DNA from: Colwellia psychrerythraea 34H
GTDB lineage: Bacteria > Pseudomonadota > Gammaproteobacteria > Enterobacterales > Alteromonadaceae
DNA: 64,000 bases
Reading direction: 5' to 3'
Assembly (NCBI RefSeq): GCF_000012325.1
Contig: NC_003910.7
Location: 2,976,001 to 3,040,000, forward strand
Part shown: one piece after another, positions 1 to 10,148 of the stretch
Layout: every line of letters starts with the position of its first letter
How positions within the stretch are numbered: the first letter of the stretch is position 1
Notes under the pieces: model-generated
What the model saw: the letters and a program-made list of their open reading frames with translations, nothing else
What the model was told of the DNA's origin: nothing
The model's database searches: none
Program-made: the position numbers and the translations under genes

Positions 1-2977
1 ATAAAGATTTCGAGGTGGTTAACTGTCCTCTGTTAAGCTGTTGAGCTGCTTTTTTCTCATTATGGCGTTGATCAGCTACAGTAAACTCAGCTTCACTCAA
101 CTCTCGTTGACTATTAATACTTTCTCTTAATAAAACAGAGTCTTGCATATCTTCACCTGTAATACCCAGTTCAACAAAGTGAGTAACGCGTAACGAATAA
201 TCTTGTATTAAATCGTTCTCTTGTTGCGTTAATTGGCTTTTTATCTGGGTAACTTGATTTTGTTGATGAACAACTTGCTGCTTTAACAACCCGAGGTCAT
301 TTACAAGACTATCAAGCTGAGTTTTAGCCGCTTGGTGAGTCGTCACGGTTTGCTGATAATCAGCGCCCTGCTTACTCAATGATTCAAGCCACTTTTCATC
401 AATACAAATGACTAGCTTCCGCGCTTGTTCTTGTTCCAGATTTTGTTCCTGGTCTTGCTCCTTTATTTTCTCATTTACGCCACCAAGAGGCAGTGTTATT
501 TCAGTCGTTTTAATGTCAGCTAACAACTGAGCATTCAGCTCCAAAAACGCCTGTTGTTTCAAGCGTAATTCTTCAGTAAACTTTTGTTTTGAACCTTGTT
601 GATTCTTACCTTGTTCTTCCAATAGTTGTAGCTGATTAAATAGCGTCGACAACTGCTTTTCACAATGGCTAATTTGCTCACTGTTTTGTTGCTGGTTCTG
701 GCTATTTTCTTGCAGTGACGTTTGCAATAAAAGTAACTCTTCAAGCTGCCCAAACACCATCGTTAGCTGATGATTAATTGACTGTTCAACATCAACATTT
801 TGTAATGAAAATGACTGTTCATTTTGGCTTAATAAAACGTACTGATTAATATTTAGCGATTGCCAGTTTTGCGCTAAATTGCTTTGTTCGCTTGTTATGC
901 CTTGCAAACGATTTGTCTGCATTTCAAGTTGCGCAGTTAAATTTGCTTGAACGCCATTTAGCTCTTTACCTTGCTTTTCAAGTTGCGCTCGCTCAAGTGT
1001 TAATTGGCTTAAACGCTGTTGATGTTCGTCACTGTCAAGGGATCGATATTCATTAATCGCAGGGTGATCTGTTGAACCACACAATGGGCAAGACTCTTCA
1101 GGCTGAAGTTTTGCTCTATGTTCACTCAGCGCCATAATAGTTTGCTGCTGAGCAAGTAAGGTTTCTACATCTTTTTTCTGCTGTTGAGTAGCGCTATAAC
1201 GTTGACGAAGTTTTACCAGCGCTTGCTCAGTGATAACCAGCTGTTGCTTGTCTTGACTCTGCTGCGCAGATAACCCCTGTTGCTCTTGTGTAAGGACATG
1301 AAAACGCTGCGCCAACTGTTGTGCTTGTTTTAAAGCAAGTTGCTGATTTTGACGGTCTAGAATCGCTTGATTGAGCATGCCACCGGTTAACTCGTTAACG
1401 ACACCTTCACCTTTATCATTATTTCCAGTACTAGTGGAAGTACTAGTAACCCTACTTGATAGGATCGCCTGAGCTGCTTGGCTATGCTGAATTAGCTGCT
1501 GTGTTTTTTCACCCATCAGCTGTTTACGGCTATTCAGTTGCTTTAACTCATCTTCACTTTGCGTGATCTGAAGTTGTTGCTCTTGTTGTCGAGTTTGCAA
1601 GGTTAATAACGCTTTTTCGGTATTGTCTTGCTCGTTAACTAACGCCACAACATTAGCTTGTAGTTGACTTAACTGCTGATATTGGTTTTGCCATAAAGGC
1701 AATTTTTCTGGCAATTTTGCTAACGCCTGCCCTTGCGATAAATACGCTTGTTGCTGTTGAACAGTCTCTTGTGCTTTTTGATGCTCTGCTTCTAAGGCAG
1801 TCAACGCATTAGCATTCACACCAAGTGTTTCGCTTTGTTCGGCTATGGTGTTTTTTGTTTCGGTTAATGCATTTTGTTGGTGGGTAATGTTATGGTCAAG
1901 TGGTTGAATTTTATCATGCAATACTTGCTCAATTACTTTGCGTTGTGCTTCAGCCTCAACATGACGATTTTTTAGTAGCGTTAACGCTTCATCACTCACA
2001 ACAATATCTTGGTCAAGTATCGCCAATTGTTCTGTTTGACTAGTTACTTGTTGTAAGGTTTGCTGGTATTGCTCACGATAATGTACCATCTTTTCGTACG
2101 GTGCTTTAATCGGCTCAGCTAAAGACGACAGCGTCAGTAAATCAAGATCTTGTTTTGCGGCTAACTCTTTCTTTTCTATTTCAAGTAGTTGTGTTTTCGC
2201 TGCATGCTGGTTTTGTTCATTGACCGAAAAATTAGTGCACCAGGCTTTAACTTGTTGCGCTTGTTGTAATTGCGCGTTTACCGTTTTCTCTTGTTCGGTA
2301 ATTTCTGTTAATTGTTGCTCAAGCGCCTTTACTTGCTCATCATCAAGCAAAGAAACACCTTGGCTTTGCGCTTGTAAAAGTTTTAGCGCTTCACTGGCAC
2401 TGCGATGATTATCAAAAACTTGCTTAGATATGTCGCCATATATTTCAGTACCGGTAAGCTGCTCTAATAATTGCGCACGGTCATTCGGTTGTGATGTTAA
2501 AAAGGCAGCAAACTCTCCCTGAGATAGCATCATAGATTTGGTAAAACGTGAGAAGTTAAGCCCTGTTAACTCACTAATATCACTACGCACCATTTTAAGC
2601 TTATCAGACACTATGGTGCCATCGAGTTTAGCTAACTCTGCAACAGGCTCTAATAAGTTACCATCAAGTTTATTACGGGCGCGTTTTTGACTCCAAAAAG
2701 CTCTATAACCTTGACCTCTCACTTCAAACTCAACTTCAGCCATACAATGGCTGGTGTGGCGAGTCATTAACTGATTCTGTTTTTTAGACACAGTTAAACG
2801 CGGTGTTTGATGATAAAGCGCTAAACAAATGGCATCGAGTATAGTGGTTTTACCTGCGCCAGTAGGACCGGTAATAGCAAATAAACCATTGTTATCAAAA
2901 GGAGCTTCACTAAAATCTATTTTCCAACTGCCTTTGAGTGAATTGATGTTCTCAAAGCGTAAACTTAATATTCTCAT
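1..2977 (-). CDS. sbcC: Exonuclease subunit SbcC, C-terminus beyond left edge
   Basis: ATPase subunit of the SbcCD (Rad50/Mre11-like) nuclease, which opens DNA hairpins and processes blocked double-strand ends in the cytoplasm. About 992 residues are visible and the frame stays open to the left edge. The N-terminus [16 protein letters not shown] is followed by a Walker A of the form GPTGAGKTT near residue 40. Long Gln/Leu-rich heptad stretches form the coiled coil, and a zinc-hook motif CPLCG sits at about 1075-1090. The ABC signature and Walker B of the C-terminal half lie outside the window. The start overlaps the sbcD stop as ATGA, so the two genes are translationally coupled. Very Gln-rich coiled coil, otherwise ordinary. 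Confidence 0.95.
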   Translation of the reverse strand, partial: MRILSLRFENINSLKGSWKIDFSEAPFDNNGLFAITGPTGAGKTTILDAICLALYHQTPRLTVSKKQNQLMTRHTSHCMAEVEFEVRGQGYRAFWSQKRARNKLDGNLLEPVAELAKLDGTIVSDKLKMVRSDISELTGLNFSRFTKSMMLSQGEFAAFLTSQPNDRAQLLEQLTGTEIYGDISKQVFDNHRSASEALKLLQAQSQGVSLLDDEQVKALEQQLTEITEQEKTVNAQLQQAQQVKAWCTNFSVNEQNQHAAKTQLLEIEKKELAAKQDLDLLTLSSLAEPIKAPYEKMVHYREQYQQTLQQVTSQTEQLAILDQDIVVSDEALTLLKNRHVEAEAQRKVIEQVLHDKIQPLDHNITHQQNALTETKNTIAEQSETLGVNANALTALEAEHQKAQETVQQQQAYLSQGQALAKLPEKLPLWQNQYQQLSQLQANVVALVNEQDNTEKALLTLQTRQQEQQLQITQSEDELKQLNSRKQLMGEKTQQLIQHSQAAQAILSSRVTSTSTSTGNNDKGEGVVNELTGGMLNQAILDRQNQQLALKQAQQLAQRFHVLTQEQQGLSAQQSQDKQQLVITEQALVKLRQRYSATQQQKKDVETLLAQQQTIMALSEHRAKLQPEESCPLCGSTDHPAINEYRSLDSDEHQQRLSQLTLERAQLEKQGKELNGVQANLTAQLEMQTNRLQGITSEQSNLAQNWQSLNINQYVLLSQNEQSFSLQNVDVEQSINHQLTMVFGQLEELLLLQTSLQENSQNQQQNSEQISHCEKQLSTLFNQLQLLEEQGKNQQGSKQKFTEELRLKQQAFLELNAQLLADIKTTEITLPLGGVNEKIKEQDQEQNLEQEQARKLVICIDEKWLESLSKQGADYQQTVTTHQAAKTQLDSLVNDLGLLKQQVVHQQNQVTQIKSQLTQQENDLIQDYSLRVTHFVELGITGEDMQDSVLLRESINSQRELSEAEFTVADQRHNEKKAAQQLNRGQLTTSKSL

Positions 2978-4494
2978 GAATTGTGTTGCTCTAGTGATTC
3001 AGGCGTCATACTGTCTTTTTCAGCGATAGCACTGTCTTTTTCGGTGATAACACTGTCTTTTTCAGCTTCTGTGCTCTCTTCTTCTGATAAAGCACTTTGC
3101 GATGTCGACTCTGCCTGGGCTGATGAACTAGTAATTAGCGCTTTATCCGCATCACTTTTTTGATTCGCAATAGAAGCGGCTTGTTTCATTTCCACCGACA
3201 GTTCTGTAAATAATTGTGTTAACCGTGTTTTACGTGCGACTTCTTCATCCGTTTGCCATTCAAGTTGAGATAAGCGTGAATCGAAGACTTCTGTTAACGA
3301 TAACTCACTCAAGGTGCTGTTATCTTGCTGCGATAATTGCGCTTGTCGTCGTTGACGCGCCTTTTTACATCGACGAACCAATAACACTTCAAAAGGCATA
3401 TCAACGGCTAGTTCAGTGACTCGCTGCGATAAATCACTTAAGTGATCACCATTATCAATTTCAATATCAAGCCAAGCCTTAACACTCGCAGGAAACTTTT
3501 CCGCTACTTGGCGTTCTTCAAATGCGACCAGTGTTTCTTGAAGTGAAGTTTCAAGCTCATCTACCGATGTTTTCACCATGTATAGTGGTTGGAAACACGG
3601 CACAATAAGCGCTTCAACTTGATTAAGTTTCCCTGACGTAAACTCAACCATCAGCACTCGTTTATCTTGCTTGGCTTCATCAAAACTTAACGCAATAGGC
3701 GAGCCGCAATAACGAATATGTTCTGATTTCGCCACCTGTTGTGCTCTGTGAATATGGCCAAGAGCAATATAGTCGGCTGGGGGAAAGGCACTGGCTGGAA
3801 AAGCTTCTAACGAGCCAATATAAATATCTCTTACGGAATCACTTTTACTGTCATTTATTGATACGCCAAGCGCCGTTAAATGCCCGGTTGCTATAATGGG
3901 TAAGGCAATGCCCTCCGTTTTTTCAAACGCGTCAGCTTGCTTGCGTGCCTGTTGATATAAATACTGATAATGATCGCTAATCGCTTGTTGTAAACTTTGC
4001 TGCTTATCACTTGCCGACTGCCCTGCTCGACTTCTGATCACATCACGCGGACGAACAAAAGGAATGGCGCAAATAATGGCTGTGGTTTTCCCATCAGCAT
4101 CATGTAATGGAAAAACCTGTTTTGAAAGTGCCTTCTCTTCAAGCTCATCTTCACTCAATGACGCAGGTATTACCTGCGTAATAACACGGGTAGACAAGCT
4201 TGCCAATACGGCTTGTGACTCAGACAACATAGCGACAGAATCATGATTTCCGGCCAAAATAATGAGCTGGCATTGGGTCACATGGAGCTTGGCAATAAAA
4301 TCAAAGTACATTTCACGGGCATAACTTGGCGGTGTTGAGGTATCAAAAATATCACCCGCTACAATAATCGCATCAATGTTATGCAGAGTAACTTGAGCTA
4401 ATAACCAGGTAAGAAATTGTTGATGTTCATTGGCGCGGCTTTTGCCGTAAAAATATTGGCCAAGATGCCAATCTGAGGTATGAATAATGCGCAT
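2974..4494 (-). CDS. sbcD: Exonuclease subunit SbcD
   Basis: Nuclease subunit of SbcCD, a Mn-dependent calcineurin-like phosphoesterase of the Mre11 family. The metallophosphatase motifs appear in order: HTSDWHLG at the N-terminus, AGDIFDT, LAGNHDS, then a histidine-rich GHIHRAQ motif near residue 245. At 506 residues it is about 100 longer than the E. coli protein. The extra length is an acidic, Ser/Glu-rich C-terminal tail with a threefold short repeat containing EKDS, probably disordered. It lies directly upstream of sbcC with a 4-base overlap and forms an operon with it. Confidence 0.95.
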   Translation of the reverse strand: MRIIHTSDWHLGQYFYGKSRANEHQQFLTWLLAQVTLHNIDAIIVAGDIFDTSTPPSYAREMYFDFIAKLHVTQCQLIILAGNHDSVAMLSESQAVLASLSTRVITQVIPASLSEDELEEKALSKQVFPLHDADGKTTAIICAIPFVRPRDVIRSRAGQSASDKQQSLQQAISDHYQYLYQQARKQADAFEKTEGIALPIIATGHLTALGVSINDSKSDSVRDIYIGSLEAFPASAFPPADYIALGHIHRAQQVAKSEHIRYCGSPIALSFDEAKQDKRVLMVEFTSGKLNQVEALIVPCFQPLYMVKTSVDELETSLQETLVAFEERQVAEKFPASVKAWLDIEIDNGDHLSDLSQRVTELAVDMPFEVLLVRRCKKARQRRQAQLSQQDNSTLSELSLTEVFDSRLSQLEWQTDEEVARKTRLTQLFTELSVEMKQAASIANQKSDADKALITSSSAQAESTSQSALSEEESTEAEKDSVITEKDSAIAEKDSMTPESLEQHNS

Positions 4495-4639
4495 AAAAAC
4501 GGTAAGAGACTGTGCAATGGAGAATTATCCGTTAGTTTACCTGAACAGGTAAACTAAGTGTAGTAACGGATATGTTATCTGTTTTTTGTTAGATTAATTT
4601 CAACGCACAAGTAATTAGGTTAAATAGTTTTAAGCATCA

Positions 4640-5512
4640 TTATTTGCTGTATGCGTTAACGAACTCTAGAAATGCTCTATCTGCTAACGACAAATAGCCA
4701 TTTTTCCGCCAAGCCATAGCAATATTTAGATGTACAGGCTCTTCGAATGGAATAGCAACGACGCCGTTTTCATGCTCAGTAACTAGTTCAAGCAAGGCTG
4801 ATATCGAAAAATCATGTCGCACTATGTTTAACATCATTGGCAACAAATTTGTTTCGAAGGATATCTTCGGCTTGAAATGATATTTTTCACAAATTTCGTC
4901 AATAAATTCCCGATGGAAATATCCCGCTTTAAACATCACCAAATCTTCTTTAAAGAAGTCTTCAAATTTTATGTAGGGTTGTGAAGCCAGAGGGTGCCGT
5001 TCACTCACTACTGCGACCATTTGCGAGGTAACCAAATGCTCGGTTTCAAGTCGCTGAGGCACATCTTCGTTATGTATAACACCTAAGTCTAATTCACCAT
5101 CTAACAGCATTTGGCGAATGGATTGTGTTCCTGCTTCAATGATGGTGAGCTTAAGATTGGGGTACTTTCGTTTGAATGCCATTAATATTTCAGGGAAAAA
5201 GTATGACCCTAACATGCTAGGAACGCCGAGTTTTACTTCGCCTTTTTCAAAACCCTTTAATTCAGCCATCGCGATATTAGCATCACTTATTTGCTGAAGA
5301 ATTAGACGAGCATGCACAAGTAATACTTCACCTTCATGAGTCAGTGTTACTTTGCGTTCATTGCGATGAAATAACGGCAGGTCTAGTTGCTGTTCTAATT
5401 TTTTGATAGCAACACTCAATGCCGGCTGCGCAATATGTAACTGTTCAGCAGCGCGAGTAAAGTTTTTTGTTTCTACAAGTTTGACAAAGTACGTCAGTAA
5501 CCGTGTATTCAT
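4640..5512 (-). CDS. LysR-family transcriptional regulator
   Basis: A 290-residue LysR-type regulator. The N-terminal winged helix-turn-helix is clear (residues 1-60, with FTRAAEQLHIAQPALS as the recognition region), followed by a LysR substrate-binding domain from about residue 90. It is transcribed divergently from the MFS exporter at 5640, with 127 bp between the starts. By the usual LysR arrangement it probably controls that transporter and itself. The inducer cannot be told from the sequence. Confidence 0.9.
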   Translation of the reverse strand: MNTRLLTYFVKLVETKNFTRAAEQLHIAQPALSVAIKKLEQQLDLPLFHRNERKVTLTHEGEVLLVHARLILQQISDANIAMAELKGFEKGEVKLGVPSMLGSYFFPEILMAFKRKYPNLKLTIIEAGTQSIRQMLLDGELDLGVIHNEDVPQRLETEHLVTSQMVAVVSERHPLASQPYIKFEDFFKEDLVMFKAGYFHREFIDEICEKYHFKPKISFETNLLPMMLNIVRHDFSISALLELVTEHENGVVAIPFEEPVHLNIAMAWRKNGYLSLADRAFLEFVNAYSK

Positions 5513-5639
5513 AGCTATAACCTTTAGTTATCGTAGTCATAGTTATTATATACTTTAATTATTAAATTAATATTGCTACTGTTTTATTAATTCATCTAAT
5601 AGTGCATGTTATTAAACAGTACTTTCCGAGCTCGTCACC
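5513..5639. promoter_or_regulatory. Divergent promoter region, LysR/MFS
   Basis: A 127-bp AT-rich gap between two divergent starts, where LysR regulators normally bind T-N11-A sites. It is rich in TTATTA/TAATAA words. I cannot single out one operator or one pair of promoter boxes with confidence. Confidence 0.4.
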
Positions 5640-6869
5640 ATGATTGAAATAAAAACCTCCGCCTACCGCCGTGCAAGTTTTGCGTTAGCGTTAGGATCTT
5701 TCCTCGTATTTTGTAATTTATACATGTTCCAGCCTATGTTGCCCCTGATGGCTGAAAAATTTAACGCCAGTGCCATTGAAATAAACTGGCTACTAGCGTC
5801 ATGTACCTTCACCTTAGCGCTGACGTTGGTGCCATGGGCTATCGGCTCAGAAATATTTGGTCGTCGTAACGTGATGATGCTAAGCCTTTTCTTATTGCCC
5901 TTTGCTGGCTTGGCAATGTTGCTAACAGATTCATTGTTGATGTTAACCCTAGTTCGCGGGGTAATGGGCATCTCTATTGCTGGCTTTGCAGCGGTTGCTG
6001 TGGCCTACATGGCTGAAGAGTTTACCCCGAAAGCACTAATGCTTGCCGTTGGCAGTTATATTAGTGCCAACTCTTTAGGCGGGATCACGGGTCGGTTGTA
6101 CGGCGGTTTTATCACTGAATATTGGGGATGGGAAATTGCGGTGATTGGTATGGCTGTTGCCAGCTTATTGGGTGCAGTTTTAGTGAACAGACTGTTGCCT
6201 GAGCAACTATATTTTACGCAAAAGAAAGGACAATTCCGTAGCCATAACAGACAAGTGGTCTGTCACTTAAAACAAAAAAAATTATGGTTGGCTATGCTGA
6301 TAGGTGGATTGAATTTTGCAATATTCGTTAACCTCTACACAGTCATGGGATTTCGTCTTGTCGCAGCACCCTATTCATTGTCAATCAGCTTAACGTCGAT
6401 GATATTTTTGTGTTATCTCAGCGGTACTATTACAGCAAAGATCAGTGGTCGTTGGAGCCAAGTATACAGTCCGATCAAAGGCATGCTTTTAGGGACAACC
6501 GTCAGTGCGTTAGGTATGTGGGTTGCCGCATATGATTCACTATACACTATGCTGATCGGTCTATTACTTATTAGCTCTGGCTCTTTTTTCACCCACTCAC
6601 TTGCGTATGCATGGGTGAGTCAAAAAGCAGAAACCGCTAAAGCAACAGCAACTGCGTTATATCTTGTGCACTATTACGTTGGCGGTAGTCTGGGTGGCTT
6701 TTACTTAATTGCCTGTTGGCAATATGGCACATGGAATGGCGTTCTCGCTGGTGGCATGGTGATTTATGGTTTGATTTATCTGCTTTGTTGGCTTTTACAG
6801 CGCTGTACAGTGTCTCAACGTAAAGAAGATGAAATATTAGCGTTAAAAGAAACAAATCCTGTCGTTTAA
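5640..6869 (+). CDS. MFS transporter, YnfM-like
   Basis: A 409-residue inner-membrane major facilitator with about 12 hydrophobic segments. The cytoplasmic loop between helices 2 and 3 carries GSEIFGRRNV, the usual MFS motif A position (normally G-x-L-x-D-R-x-G-R-[KR]), and the second half starts after a basic loop near residue 200. The overall pattern resembles E. coli YnfM, a putative drug or arabinose exporter. Substrate unknown. It is divergent from a LysR gene that probably regulates it, and is followed 38 bp later by a strong stem-loop terminator. Confidence 0.85.
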   Translation: MIEIKTSAYRRASFALALGSFLVFCNLYMFQPMLPLMAEKFNASAIEINWLLASCTFTLALTLVPWAIGSEIFGRRNVMMLSLFLLPFAGLAMLLTDSLLMLTLVRGVMGISIAGFAAVAVAYMAEEFTPKALMLAVGSYISANSLGGITGRLYGGFITEYWGWEIAVIGMAVASLLGAVLVNRLLPEQLYFTQKKGQFRSHNRQVVCHLKQKKLWLAMLIGGLNFAIFVNLYTVMGFRLVAAPYSLSISLTSMIFLCYLSGTITAKISGRWSQVYSPIKGMLLGTTVSALGMWVAAYDSLYTMLIGLLLISSGSFFTHSLAYAWVSQKAETAKATATALYLVHYYVGGSLGGFYLIACWQYGTWNGVLAGGMVIYGLIYLLCWLLQRCTVSQRKEDEILALKETNPVV

Positions 6870-6907
6870 CTCATGGTTTAACTAGTTGCTTAACTAATTT
6901 CATCATA

Positions 6908-6945
6908 AAAAAAGAGAATAACATTAAACTGTTATTCTCTTTTTT
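6908..6945. terminator. Bidirectional Rho-independent terminator
   Basis: A 16-bp perfect inverted repeat (AAAAAAGAGAATAACA and its complement) with a 6-base loop, flanked by A-run and T-run so it works on both strands. It lies between the convergent MFS gene and the secreted-protein gene at 6972-7538. Confidence 0.9.
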
Positions 6946-6971
6946 AGTTCACTTCATGACACAGCAATTAA

Positions 6972-7538
6972 TTAACGAATTTCTAAATCAGGTAACCAAC
7001 GTTGTACCCGTTCTATTTCATCTCGTAAGTCTTCAGAATAAAAAGGCGTCTCTAAATCTTCAGGCGGTGCTGAAAGTAAGTTAAGGTCTATCGCTTGTGC
7101 TTCACCCAAAATAACGCCTTCTTTTATCGTCATCGAATAATAAACACCATTCCAGAAGTTAGCCCCAAACTCATTGTTTTTCTTGAACATAAAGAGTAAG
7201 TCGTGCTCTAACCAACGTAAATCGTCCCGTGTTACAGTACGAGGCTGCGCATAGGGATATCGGATATGACACCAGAGTTCAGGTCCTTCTAAACATTTCA
7301 TCTCTTTCATCGATAAAAAATAATCTTTAAAACGAGTATGATCAATATGTAATTGATACTTAATTTTATCTGATGAAGGTAAAAACTCGATATTGCCAAT
7401 AGCTATACGCTGACCATCTTTAGCGATTAAATTTATTGTTTTGGTGCCACTTAAGGTCGAGGCACTATAACTGACGGGTGAAACGAACGTAGCCAGTATC
7501 AATACACTCGTGACAAAAGTTCTAATTATTGTGAACAT
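6972..7538 (-). CDS. Secreted protein of unknown function
   Basis: 188 residues. A typical Sec signal peptide (charged MFTIIR start, hydrophobic core, then VSYSAS) predicts cleavage near residue 25 and export to the periplasm. The mature part has two cysteines close together (MKCLEGPELWC), which may form a disulfide, and a short acidic C-terminal region. I do not recognise the family. It stands alone between the MFS terminator and the AzlCD exporter genes, so the context suggests no function. Confidence 0.75.
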   Translation of the reverse strand: MFTIIRTFVTSVLILATFVSPVSYSASTLSGTKTINLIAKDGQRIAIGNIEFLPSSDKIKYQLHIDHTRFKDYFLSMKEMKCLEGPELWCHIRYPYAQPRTVTRDDLRWLEHDLLFMFKKNNEFGANFWNGVYYSMTIKEGVILGEAQAIDLNLLSAPPEDLETPFYSEDLRDEIERVQRWLPDLEIR

Positions 7539-7669
7539 CTAAATACTCCTAGTTGGCATTATATTGCTTAACTAAGCTTACCTATTAGAGAAATTAAGTC
7601 CATGACACTTAAGTAGGGTTTTTGCTCACTGTAAGAGATTTCCTATCCCGCTTCATCTCCCTAACTAAG

Positions 7670-7990
7670 TTAGAAAAACAGCTTTAATGCGCCAAAAATT
7701 CCCATACCAAAAATTACGATGGCCAGCGTATTTTTTATTTTCAGGCTAAAGATTACCGTGGTAACTCCGGCGATTAAAAAAGGGCTGGTAATAAAATCAC
7801 CATTAGATTCTTGATGTCCAAGAAAAACAATCGGGACCCACATCGCTGTTAATACAGAAGGCGCGGTATAACTAAGTAAGCGTTTTACTTTTGGTCCAAG
7901 TTCAAACGGTACTGAGGTTGAGAAAAAGAAGTATCGACAGGTAAAAGTAATACATGTCATGCCGAGTAAGGCTAACCAAAAATCATTCAT
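7670..7990 (-). CDS. azlD: Branched-chain amino acid exporter small subunit, AzlD family
   Basis: A small membrane protein of about 106 residues with four hydrophobic segments, matching AzlD, which acts with AzlC to export branched-chain amino acids or analogues. It begins MNDFWLALLGM; this ATG at 7990 overlaps the end of azlC, so the pair is translationally coupled. An ATG nine bases upstream (7999) is also possible. The CRYFFF stretch near residue 18 and SYTAPSVLTAMWVP are family-like. Confidence 0.85.
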   Translation of the reverse strand: MNDFWLALLGMTCITFTCRYFFFSTSVPFELGPKVKRLLSYTAPSVLTAMWVPIVFLGHQESNGDFITSPFLIAGVTTVIFSLKIKNTLAIVIFGMGIFGALKLFF

Positions 7991-8711
7991 TAATAACACT
8001 CTTTTCTTTTGTTAAATAGCCACAAAACATACCTATAAAGGTGGCTGCGATGAGCGCATATTCCTTCATAAATATTGAAAGTACAATCGCACTTACACCA
8101 CTACTGATAACGGATATCAAGGTCGATCTATTCTTGATTGTCGGAATAACTATCGCAATGAAGGTTGCCGCTATCGCAAATTCCAACCCTAAATGTTCAA
8201 GGTTTGGGATATGTTGGCCAGCAACAATGCCTGTAAAAGTTGCAACGTTCCAAAATACATAAAAAGTAATACCAGAGCTGAGTGCGTAAACAGCACTAAA
8301 TTTTTTATGCTTCGCCATATAAGCACAGGTTACCGCAAACATTTCATCGGTAAGAAAAAAGGCAATACTGCAACGAAGACCTAATGAGCTTTTTCTGACA
8401 TGCTCTCGAAAAACAGCGGAATAAAGCAAATGTCTGGAACTTATAACAAAGGTTGAGGAAAACATCGAAGATAAAGAACCAACTGCGCCCATCATAGTTA
8501 ATGCGGCAAGTTGAGCTGCGCCCGCAAAAATTAACAATGACATAAGTTGCGCTTGTAACGGGGTTAAACCGACAGTGATTGCTAATGAGCCACACAGAAT
8601 TCCCCAAGGCACCACAGCGAGTGAAAGCGGGAATATATCAACGATGGCTTGATACATAATTTTAAAATCACTAGGGGTAGATCCCTCAGCAATAGCTGTT
8701 CTACTTGGCAT
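7983..8711 (-). CDS. azlC: Branched-chain amino acid exporter large subunit, AzlC family
   Basis: A 242-residue inner-membrane protein with about seven hydrophobic segments. The family signature FAGAAQLAAL (residues 62-71) and SSRHLLYS are clear marks of AzlC. With AzlD it forms an exporter for branched-chain amino acids such as valine, or toxic analogues. The AraC-type regulator is 47 bp upstream in the same direction and is a likely member or controller of the same unit. Confidence 0.9.
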   Translation of the reverse strand: MPSRTAIAEGSTPSDFKIMYQAIVDIFPLSLAVVPWGILCGSLAITVGLTPLQAQLMSLLIFAGAAQLAALTMMGAVGSLSSMFSSTFVISSRHLLYSAVFREHVRKSSLGLRCSIAFFLTDEMFAVTCAYMAKHKKFSAVYALSSGITFYVFWNVATFTGIVAGQHIPNLEHLGLEFAIAATFIAIVIPTIKNRSTLISVISSGVSAIVLSIFMKEYALIAATFIGMFCGYLTKEKSVINE

Positions 8712-8758
8712 TAACGCTCTCCTTCAATATTTTGAAAGAGTTTACAGGGGAATCGTTT

Positions 8759-9610
8759 TTAGTTCTTGTACAAAACTGCTTGTTTTTGAAACTTACTAGG
8801 GGAAGTACCTAAGGCTTTTTTAAAGTGTCTATTGAAATGGCTTTGATCATGAAAGCCACAATCACTCGCCACCATAACGGGTTTAACCCCCGCTTTTAGT
8901 AACGTTTTTGCTTTCTTTAATCTGGCCTGTATCTGGTAGCTATGCGGGGCAAGATCGAACATTTTTTTGAATTGTCTAATAAAGTGGTATTGACTTAAAC
9001 CCGCAATTATCGCCAATTGTTTCAACGATATATCTTCAGCGGGATAACTATCTAAATACTCTTTTACCCGTAGCAGTTTTGCTTTGCTGCCTGAAATATC
9101 TTTTGGCACATGGCGAAGTGATGAATGCCTTAAGGTTAACCTTAACATCAAGCTATACATGATAGTTTCTGTTAGTAGCTGCGAAGCATTGTTATCTACT
9201 TGATTAAATAACAGTCTTAATTGATCTGTTAATAGCGGATCGTTAATCACAGAAGAACCAAAATATGGCGCAAATTTTCCCTTGTCATAGAGGTCGTTAC
9301 TGATATTTTCAAAATGTTCAGGCAAAGGATACATGGCACGATATTGCCAGCCACCCGATGAAGCAGATTCACCCGTGTGTACATCGTCGGCATTAACCAA
9401 AATAATAGAGTTTGTATCAGCGGTATGAATTTCACCACTACGGTAAAAGCGTTGTGCGCCCTTTTCAATCACACCAATCGTGTAACCTTCGTGCACATGT
9501 TTAGAGAACGCTTGACCTTTATAATCGGCGCGAACCATTTCAACGCCACCATAGGCATTGGCAAGGGTAAAGTCGGCTTTTTCCTGTGTTTTATTATCCA
9601 TAGCTAGCAA
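8759..9610 (-). CDS. AraC-family transcriptional regulator
   Basis: 283 residues: an N-terminal cupin-like AraC ligand-binding domain (HVHEGYTIGVIEKG) and a C-terminal double helix-turn-helix, with LAIIAGLSQYHFIRQFKK in the first HTH and CGFHDQSHFNRHFKKALG in the second. Such AraC proteins often sit beside AzlCD exporters and respond to the exported compound. An alternative ATG lies at 9601. Its upstream region holds a cluster of short imperfect repeats (9706-9785). Confidence 0.9.
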   Translation of the reverse strand: MLAMDNKTQEKADFTLANAYGGVEMVRADYKGQAFSKHVHEGYTIGVIEKGAQRFYRSGEIHTADTNSIILVNADDVHTGESASSGGWQYRAMYPLPEHFENISNDLYDKGKFAPYFGSSVINDPLLTDQLRLLFNQVDNNASQLLTETIMYSLMLRLTLRHSSLRHVPKDISGSKAKLLRVKEYLDSYPAEDISLKQLAIIAGLSQYHFIRQFKKMFDLAPHSYQIQARLKKAKTLLKAGVKPVMVASDCGFHDQSHFNRHFKKALGTSPSKFQKQAVLYKN

Positions 9611-9705
9611 TTAAATTTCATTCTAAAAAAATAGTACAATATTGCTGTTGTTGATCACAGCTATTTGCACCTTTTATCAAGTTTAATGAACCCTCTAATT
9701 TCCTT

Positions 9706-9785
9706 GAAGCTGAGAGTCGAAGCTGAATTTAAAACTTGAACGACGAAGCTGACTTACGAAACTGATTTACGAAGCTAACTCACGG
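9706..9785. repeat. Cluster of short imperfect direct repeats
   Basis: Five or six imperfect copies of a unit like ACGAAGCTGACTT (variants GAAGCTGA, ACGAAACTGA, ACGAAGCTAA), the last three spaced about 14 bp apart. The cluster lies between the araC-type gene and the unknown gene at 9787. It could be operator-like repeats or replication-slippage debris. Confidence 0.55.
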
Positions 9786-9786
9786 A

Positions 9787-10104
9787 CTAATGAATTGTCC
9801 TTTTTTGAATATCCCATATACTTCCTTTCCAATTAGAAATAGTGCCAGACGCTTCACAGGTGTCGCAATGCCATTCAATTATATTTATTGAGCTACATGA
9901 TGCTTCAATACTTCCCTCACATGACAGTTCAGTCCCTCGGGTATTACAATTTAAATCAACGTCAATGAGTGGCTGTTCGATATTCTCAGAAACCGATAAC
10001 ACTATCTTAGTCAGAAAGTTGAATACCGTTTTTGCCTGTTCCGTAAGCGCTAGTACCTCGCCCTTTTCGTCAAGAAACTGTTTAAAATCTACTTTTAATG
10101 CCAT
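9787..10104 (-). CDS. Unknown protein, 105 aa, next to IS element
   Basis: A small, probably cytoplasmic protein with no signal peptide and five cysteines, two of them as CDTC near residue 80, which could bind metal. I do not recognise the family. The ATG is only 11 bp from the inner edge of an IS3-type element. Rejoining the flanks across the insertion gives AAGGAC about 10 bases before this ATG, so the IS appears to have separated the gene from its ribosome-binding site. It may now be poorly expressed. It may be the last cassette of the neighbouring array or a resident gene at the array boundary. Confidence 0.55.
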   Translation of the reverse strand: MALKVDFKQFLDEKGEVLALTEQAKTVFNFLTKIVLSVSENIEQPLIDVDLNCNTRGTELSCEGSIEASCSSINIIEWHCDTCEASGTISNWKGSIWDIQKRTIH

Positions 10105-10148
10105 CTATTTTTTGTGATCTTCCCCCGATAAAGTGGACACCATCCACT

